Assembly (NCBI GenBank): GCA_019418625.1
Contig: DYBL01000035.1
Span: 1-15,656 of the forward strand
Length of the DNA stretch: 15,656 bases
Direction: 5' to 3'
DNA from: Clostridiales bacterium
GTDB lineage: Bacteria > Bacillota > Clostridia > Oscillospirales > Oscillospiraceae
Part shown: positions 13,513-15,656 of the stretch, piece after piece
Position numbering within the stretch: the first letter of the stretch is position 1
Layout of the letters: each line of letters starts with the position of its first letter
Translations under genes and position numbers: made by a program
The notes under the pieces: model-generated
What the model saw: only the letters and a program-made list of their open reading frames with translations
The model's database searches: none
Told to the model about the DNA's origin: nothing

Positions 13513-14538
13513 ATGAAACGCGCTCTTGCATCCCTGGTAGCATCTGCGATGCTGCTGTTTGCCCTGGCTGGCTGCTCCAACGGAAATAATCCGGCCGAAA
13601 ATCCCGCCGCATCCCCCACATCCCCGCCGGCCAGTTCCACGCAGGCCGCCGAGCCGGTGACCATCTCAGTGGGTGTGCCTACCGCGCCCCCGGCGCTTCC
13701 CGTCCTGCACATGATGGAGGCCGGACTGCTGGGAGAGAATGTGACCATCGACCTGAATGTGTGGAACTCCCCCGAGGAGCTGCTGGCCATGGTTCAGGGC
13801 GGGGAGCACGACCTGTACGCCTTCCCGCTCACTGTGGTTTCCACACTCTACAACAAGGGCCTGGATGTGCGCCTGATGAATGTGAATACCTGGGGCGTCA
13901 CGTATTTCATGACCACGGATCCTGCGTTTGAAACCTGGGCCGATCTGGCCGGCAAGACCGTCTATATCCCCCTCCAGTCCTCTCCTCCGGACGCTCTGAC
14001 CCAGTATTTCCTGAATGAAGCCGGGCTGACGGTGGGCGAGGATGTGGAGATCGTCTACGCCAGCACCGCAGAGGTAGCCGCCCTGCTGGCCTCCGGCGAG
14101 GCGGAATACGCCACCCTGATCGAGCCGCAGGTCACATCTGCGATGAGCCAGAACAGCGAAGTACGCCGGGCGCTCAGCTTTGAAGAGGAGTGGCAGCGGG
14201 TCACCGGCACCGACACCATGATCCCCAACGCCGGCTTCGGCACCACCCAGGGCTTCATTGACGAAAACCCGGAGCTGACAGAGCAGTTCCAGGCCGCCTA
14301 CGCCGAGAGTGTCCAGTGGGTGCTGGATCACCCCGCCGAGGCCGCCGCTCTGGCCGAGGAGCACCTGGGCATGAAGGCCGCCGTGGTGGAGGCCGCGATC
14401 CCCAATATGGGCCTGACCTTCAAAAGCGCCCAGGACGCCTGGGGAGAACTGGATACATTCTATAACCTGCTCAACGACTTTGACCCCTCGATGATCGGCG
14501 GAAAACTCCCCAACGACGGGTTATACTATGCGGGGTAA
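13513..14538 (+). CDS. ABC transporter substrate-binding lipoprotein 2 (NMT1/TauA-like)
   Basis: 341 residues from the ATG at 13513 with AAGGAGAG upstream. Lipoprotein signal peptide ending LLFALAG then Cys21, followed by a Pro/Ala/Ser-rich linker to about residue 50. The body has the same order of motifs as SBP1: VPTAPPALPVLHMMEAG, MVQGGEHDLYAFPLTVVSTLYNKG, a WADLAGKTVYIPLQ motif, and the C-terminus GGKLPNDGLYYAG, close to that of SBP1. The two are clearly paralogues but well diverged, so they may bind related, not identical, ligands. Ligand unknown. The first gene of an operon under operator F, it overlaps the permease gene by 11 bp. Confidence 0.85.
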   Translation: MKRALASLVASAMLLFALAGCSNGNNPAENPAASPTSPPASSTQAAEPVTISVGVPTAPPALPVLHMMEAGLLGENVTIDLNVWNSPEELLAMVQGGEHDLYAFPLTVVSTLYNKGLDVRLMNVNTWGVTYFMTTDPAFETWADLAGKTVYIPLQSSPPDALTQYFLNEAGLTVGEDVEIVYASTAEVAALLASGEAEYATLIEPQVTSAMSQNSEVRRALSFEEEWQRVTGTDTMIPNAGFGTTQGFIDENPELTEQFQAAYAESVQWVLDHPAEAAALAEEHLGMKAAVVEAAIPNMGLTFKSAQDAWGELDTFYNLLNDFDPSMIGGKLPNDGLYYAG

Positions 14539-15277
14539 GGCGGCCCTCTGGCTCCGCCGCGCCCTGGGCGTGGGCCTGCTGCTGGGTGTCTGGCAGCTGG
14601 CCTCGCTCTGTTTCTCCCCTCTGGTGCTCCCTCCCGTTCCACAGGTCGCGGGCACGCTGGCGTGGCTGATCCGGGAGCCGGACTTCTGGCCCACCGTCGG
14701 TACCACCCTGCTGCGCCTGGCGCTCGGCCTTGGGATCGGGATTGCGGTGGGTTCCATTCTGGGTCTGCTGTTCGGCCTGTGCCCCAAACTGGAGGATGTG
14801 GGGGCGCCATTCATCCATGTGCTCCAGTCTGTGCCGCCGGTATGCTGGGTTGTGCTGGCTCTGGTATGGTTTGGGTTTAACGGCTGGCCCTGTGTATTCA
14901 TCGTGGCCGCATCCACCATTCCGACGGTGGTGATCAACCTGAGCCACGGCGTGCGGGGCGTAGACCCGGAACTTCTGGAGATGGCGAGGCTCTACCGCTT
15001 TTCCCGCCGGAAAGTCCTGCTTCATGTGACGCTGCCCTCTATCCGCCCCTATTTCCTCTCCGCGTTAGAGATCGTCGTGGGCGGCGGTTGGAAACTGGCG
15101 GTGATGGGGGAGGTCCTCACCACGAACAGCGGGATCGGCGGCGCCATCACCACCGCGCGGCTGAATATCCAGCCCGATGCGATCATCGCGTGGGCATTCC
15201 TGCTGGTGACAGGGTGCTTTATTACGCAGAAGCTGGTGTGCCTGCTTCTGTCCAGGAGAGGGGGAGGCCCATGCTGA
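14528..15277 (+). CDS. ABC transporter permease 2
   Basis: 249 residues, the same length as permease 1, with about six hydrophobic segments. The EAA loop reads LLEMARLYRFSRRKVLLHVTLP and is followed by IRPYFLSALEIVVGGGWKLAVMGEVL, as in SsuC/TauC-type permeases. The ATG lies within the last codons of SBP2 (11-bp overlap) and the stop overlaps the ATPase 2 start by 7 bp, so the three genes are translationally coupled. Confidence 0.9.
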   Translation: MRGKAALWLRRALGVGLLLGVWQLASLCFSPLVLPPVPQVAGTLAWLIREPDFWPTVGTTLLRLALGLGIGIAVGSILGLLFGLCPKLEDVGAPFIHVLQSVPPVCWVVLALVWFGFNGWPCVFIVAASTIPTVVINLSHGVRGVDPELLEMARLYRFSRRKVLLHVTLPSIRPYFLSALEIVVGGGWKLAVMGEVLTTNSGIGGAITTARLNIQPDAIIAWAFLLVTGCFITQKLVCLLLSRRGGGPC

Positions 15278-15656
15278 GACTGAGCGGGATCTGCAAGCGC
15301 TTTGAGGATCTGCCCGTACTCTCAAACCTGTCCCTCACCTTGTCCCGGGGCGAGATCGTCGCCTTGATCGGCCCCTCCGGCTGCGGGAAAACCACGCTGC
15401 TGAACATCATTTCCGGCCTGACGGCGCCGGACGCCGGTACGGTGGAGGGTGCGGATGGCAGGCTGAGCTATATGTTTCAGAGCGCCCGGCTGCTGCCCTG
15501 GCGCACGGTGGAGGAAAACATCCGGCTGGTGCGGGAGGACGCGCCCGCCGGGGAAGTGCGCTCCCTCATCGCCGCTGTGGGGCTGGAGGGGTTTGAACGC
15601 TATTATCCCAGCCAGCTCTCCGGCGGCATGGCCCGCCGGTGTGCCCTGGCCCGGGC
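15271..15656 (+). CDS. ABC transporter ATP-binding protein 2 (5' part, runs off window)
   Basis: 128 codons are present before the right edge. The ATG at 15271 follows GGAGAGGGGGAGG. Walker A GPSGCGKTT (34-42), Q-loop YMFQSARLLPWRTVEENI (Q70) and signature LSGGM (116-120) are visible; Walker B and the H-loop lie beyond the edge. The LLPW after the Q-loop is typical of the nitrate/sulfonate/taurine ATPase class. Unlike ATPase 1, its Walker A begins with the standard Gly. Whether it too is short cannot be seen. Confidence 0.9.
   Translation, partial: MLRLSGICKRFEDLPVLSNLSLTLSRGEIVALIGPSGCGKTTLLNIISGLTAPDAGTVEGADGRLSYMFQSARLLPWRTVEENIRLVREDAPAGEVRSLIAAVGLEGFERYYPSQLSGGMARRCALAR

Noticed and set aside
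1..15656. CRISPR arrays, tRNA or rRNA genes, insertion sequences
   Set aside because: No regularly spaced repeats, clover-leaf sequences or transposase-like ORFs were seen.

Overview
The window looks like chromosomal DNA of an anaerobic, GC-rich Clostridia (Oscillospiraceae-type gut Bacillota). This rests on strong AGGAGG-type ribosome binding sites, a DUF4491 protein, a Trep_Strep/MptD-type ECF component, CRP/FNR regulators of the clostridial kind, and a 2-hydroxyacyl-CoA dehydratase activase fusion. The taxon is inferred from gene content; no marker gene is present. The first ~1.9 kb (ECF component, AraC regulator, DUF4491) is visibly less GC-rich than the rest.

Layout. (1) 1-1863: the 5' part of an ECF substrate-binding component on the minus strand, divergent from an AraC-type regulator, then a small DUF4491 membrane protein and a terminator. 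(2) 1870-2989: a consensus promoter with an overlapping palindrome, a previously uncalled 54-residue Cys/His-rich ORF, a ZIP metal transporter and a terminator. (3) 3013-5435, minus strand: a tightly overlapping trio of a Cys-rich G3E-type GTPase, a stand-alone ABC ATPase and a solute-binding-protein-like protein without signal peptide. (4) 5492-8723: CRP/FNR regulator 1, then lipoprotein SBP1, permease 1 and a short ATPase 1, then a terminator. (5) 8736-12599, minus strand: a 1287-residue protein with two BadF/BcrA-type activase domains and a DUF2229/HgdB-like C-terminal half. (6) 12624-13443: CRP/FNR regulator 2 and a terminator. (7) 13470-end: SBP2, permease 2 and ATPase 2 (cut by the window edge), a paralogous copy of the system in (4).

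What ties the region together is an 18-bp palindrome, GGTTAG-N6-CTAACC. It occurs six times, only in intergenic regions, in front of every transcription unit except AraC and DUF4491: sites at 280-297, 1907-1924, 5418-5435 (one mismatch), 5531-5548, 12655-12672 and 13470-13487. At three sites it sits just downstream of, or across the start point of, a near-perfect sigma-70 promoter (TTGACA/G-N17-TATAAT-like), the position expected for a repressor. The regulated genes are nearly all importers, metal-handling proteins or ATP/GTP-dependent activators. My reading is a single co-regulated uptake-and-activation regulon, probably for a metal or metal-containing cofactor, feeding an ATP-dependent iron-sulfur radical or reductive enzyme encoded elsewhere. 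The ligand, the regulator's identity and the final enzyme cannot be read from this sequence.
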